Of a stretch of 13,795 nucleotides of DNA, positions 12,656-13,795 are shown in pieces. Made by a program: the position numbers and the translations under genes. The notes beneath the pieces were generated by a model, which was not told the origin of the DNA, did no database searches, and saw only the letters and a program-made list of their open reading frames with translations. The first letter of the stretch is position 1. Each line of letters begins with the position of its first letter. This DNA comes from Prevotella sp. UBA6429 (GTDB lineage: Bacteria; Bacteroidota; Bacteroidia; Bacteroidales; Bacteroidaceae): positions 1 through 13,795 of the forward strand of contig DJOV01000134.1 in assembly GCA_002437285.1 (NCBI GenBank), read 5' to 3'.

Positions 12656-13777
12656 TTAGTTTATTCCATGTGTCTTCTTCCATACCGCAAACCAAGTTCT
12701 GAACAAGGGTTCGCTCAATGCCTCGGTAGGATAATGCTTCACGAAACGTAAGTTACGCAAGTTCATTCTGAGGTAGCGATGAAGCTTGCCTTCATTCTCC
12801 TTGCTTCCAAGCCTGGTGTCATACTGTCCAAAGTTTCCGCCACGCATGATTTCTGCCAACAAGAACTTGCCTTCTTGTTCATCCATCGGAGCAATCATCT
12901 TGCCTTCCGATAGCCTGAACACCTCACGCAACACATACATCACCGCTCTTGCAAACTTCCAAAGTCCGAGATTCTTCAGTTCACATTGCAAAACAGTCTT
13001 ATTCGTGTCATTCGAGAAATTCGTGTTCAGTAAAACAAAGTAGTAATCCAGCAACTGCCGCAACCCAATCCCTTCCGTGAACACATGCCGATACAGATGC
13101 GAGAGAATATAGATGGCATTGAAGCTCACTGTTGGCACAGTAATCTCCCCATATCCATCAGGCAACTCTACGACATTCGAGCATTGCAAGTCCATCACCC
13201 CCCTGAACCATTGCTGCATCCTGCGGTTATGCACAGGGCAGAACATATACGAAGGCGTGAAATGCACCTCTATCGCCGTCTTCATCACCGGGAAGTCCAC
13301 ATGATGATAGCGCGTCACTTGGTTCGGGCACACCTTATTGACATATTCCATCACTCGCTTCCTGCCGCCTTCGAGGTAGATGTCAATATCCCCAGGCGTA
13401 CGCATGTAAGGGTCGGGATAAAGCAACGCATTACCCTGTCCTTTCAAGACACAGCACCGGAACCCCTCTTGTTTGAAGTTCCTGCACACCTTGGCCGAAT
13501 CTTCAAACAGACGCACATTCTGCTGCCTGACTCTTTGCGCCATGCCCGCCCATCGCATCAGCAACAGCTCATCGGGGCCCAAGCCCTTCGGCAACAGCCG
13601 AATGCCATGAAACAGCACACCTGTCAACGCCTGCTTCTTGGCCATGGCGTACAGCGCCGTCCAATCCGCATCCGCCACCGAGGCAGGGATCTCCGCCACA
13701 GCCCCGATGCAGAACTGCAAAAAATCAAAAAATATTCGTTGTTGTGCTTCCATTGTGGGTCGTGGCTTCAAGGCCAT
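12656..13777 (-). CDS. NTP_transf_5-type nucleotidyltransferase family protein
   Basis: This 373-aa protein fits the uncharacterised nucleotidyltransferase family PF14907. The nucleotidyltransferase core is visible as CCVLKGQGNALLYPDPYMR (108-126), then TPGDIDIYL with the metal-binding Asp130 and Asp132, and a candidate third carboxylate in AIEVHF (Glu170). Helical regions with HVFTEGIGLRQLLDYY (231-246) follow. There is no signal peptide, so it is cytoplasmic. Members often sit in polysaccharide or capsule gene clusters; the substrate is unknown. A TAG stop lies two codons upstream of the ATG at 13777, so the N-terminus is complete; Met9 (13753) is an alternative start. Its stop is followed by the repeat-filled gap, not closely by uvrB. 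The neighbour upstream is outside the window. Confidence 0.85.
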   Translation of the reverse strand: MALKPRPTMEAQQRIFFDFLQFCIGAVAEIPASVADADWTALYAMAKKQALTGVLFHGIRLLPKGLGPDELLLMRWAGMAQRVRQQNVRLFEDSAKVCRNFKQEGFRCCVLKGQGNALLYPDPYMRTPGDIDIYLEGGRKRVMEYVNKVCPNQVTRYHHVDFPVMKTAIEVHFTPSYMFCPVHNRRMQQWFRGVMDLQCSNVVELPDGYGEITVPTVSFNAIYILSHLYRHVFTEGIGLRQLLDYYFVLLNTNFSNDTNKTVLQCELKNLGLWKFARAVMYVLREVFRLSEGKMIAPMDEQEGKFLLAEIMRGGNFGQYDTRLGSKENEGKLHRYLRMNLRNLRFVKHYPTEALSEPLFRTWFAVWKKTHGIN

Positions 13778-13795
13778 AGGCTATCATCCGTCATC

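Overview
The window looks like chromosomal DNA from a Bacteroidales bacterium, most likely Prevotella or a close relative. The evidence is a mix of Bacteroidota-type families (DUF4369/TlpA thioredoxin, DUF4468, PF14121-type porin, NTP_transf_5 nucleotidyltransferase), many TAnnTTTG -7 promoter elements, few Shine-Dalgarno sequences, GC-rich genes and AT-rich gaps. The genus is inferred from these features, not proven.

Layout. Positions 1-525 hold no convincing gene but contain a degenerate copy of a repeat that returns near 12.2-12.5 kb. A small lipoprotein gene (587-766, minus) with its own terminator is divergent from mtaB (1055-2395, plus), which is followed by a family 2 glycosyltransferase (2477-3502, plus). 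A large hairpin separates these from a convergent minus-strand block. In transcription order that block is: DUF4468 protein (9701-9042), 73-aa membrane protein (9021-8800), putative porin (8800-6446), menA (6367-5414), HD-domain hydrolase (5410-4766) and TlpA-like thioredoxin (4716-3586). Most junctions are tight: a TGATG overlap before the porin, a 3-bp gap between menA and the HD gene and 49 bp before the thioredoxin gene. This suggests an envelope/quinone operon. Upstream of it, also on the minus strand, are uvrB (12114-10084) and a nucleotidyltransferase (13777-12656).

Functionally, mtaB modifies tRNA, uvrB belongs to nucleotide excision repair and menA makes the menaquinone precursor for anaerobic respiration. 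The porin, DUF4468 protein, lipoprotein and thioredoxin are predicted to be exported. The glycosyltransferase and nucleotidyltransferase are of types often linked to surface polysaccharide, but they are not clustered here.

The least explained DNA is the gap between uvrB and the nucleotidyltransferase. It holds an imperfect inverted repeat with arms of about 80-100 bp around exact 33-bp-period tandem units, next to what looks like the broken start of an Xre-type helix-turn-helix gene. A diverged copy of one arm, with its modules in the same order, lies at 227-443. No complete new defence or mobile system is visible. This repeat family is the best candidate for something undescribed.
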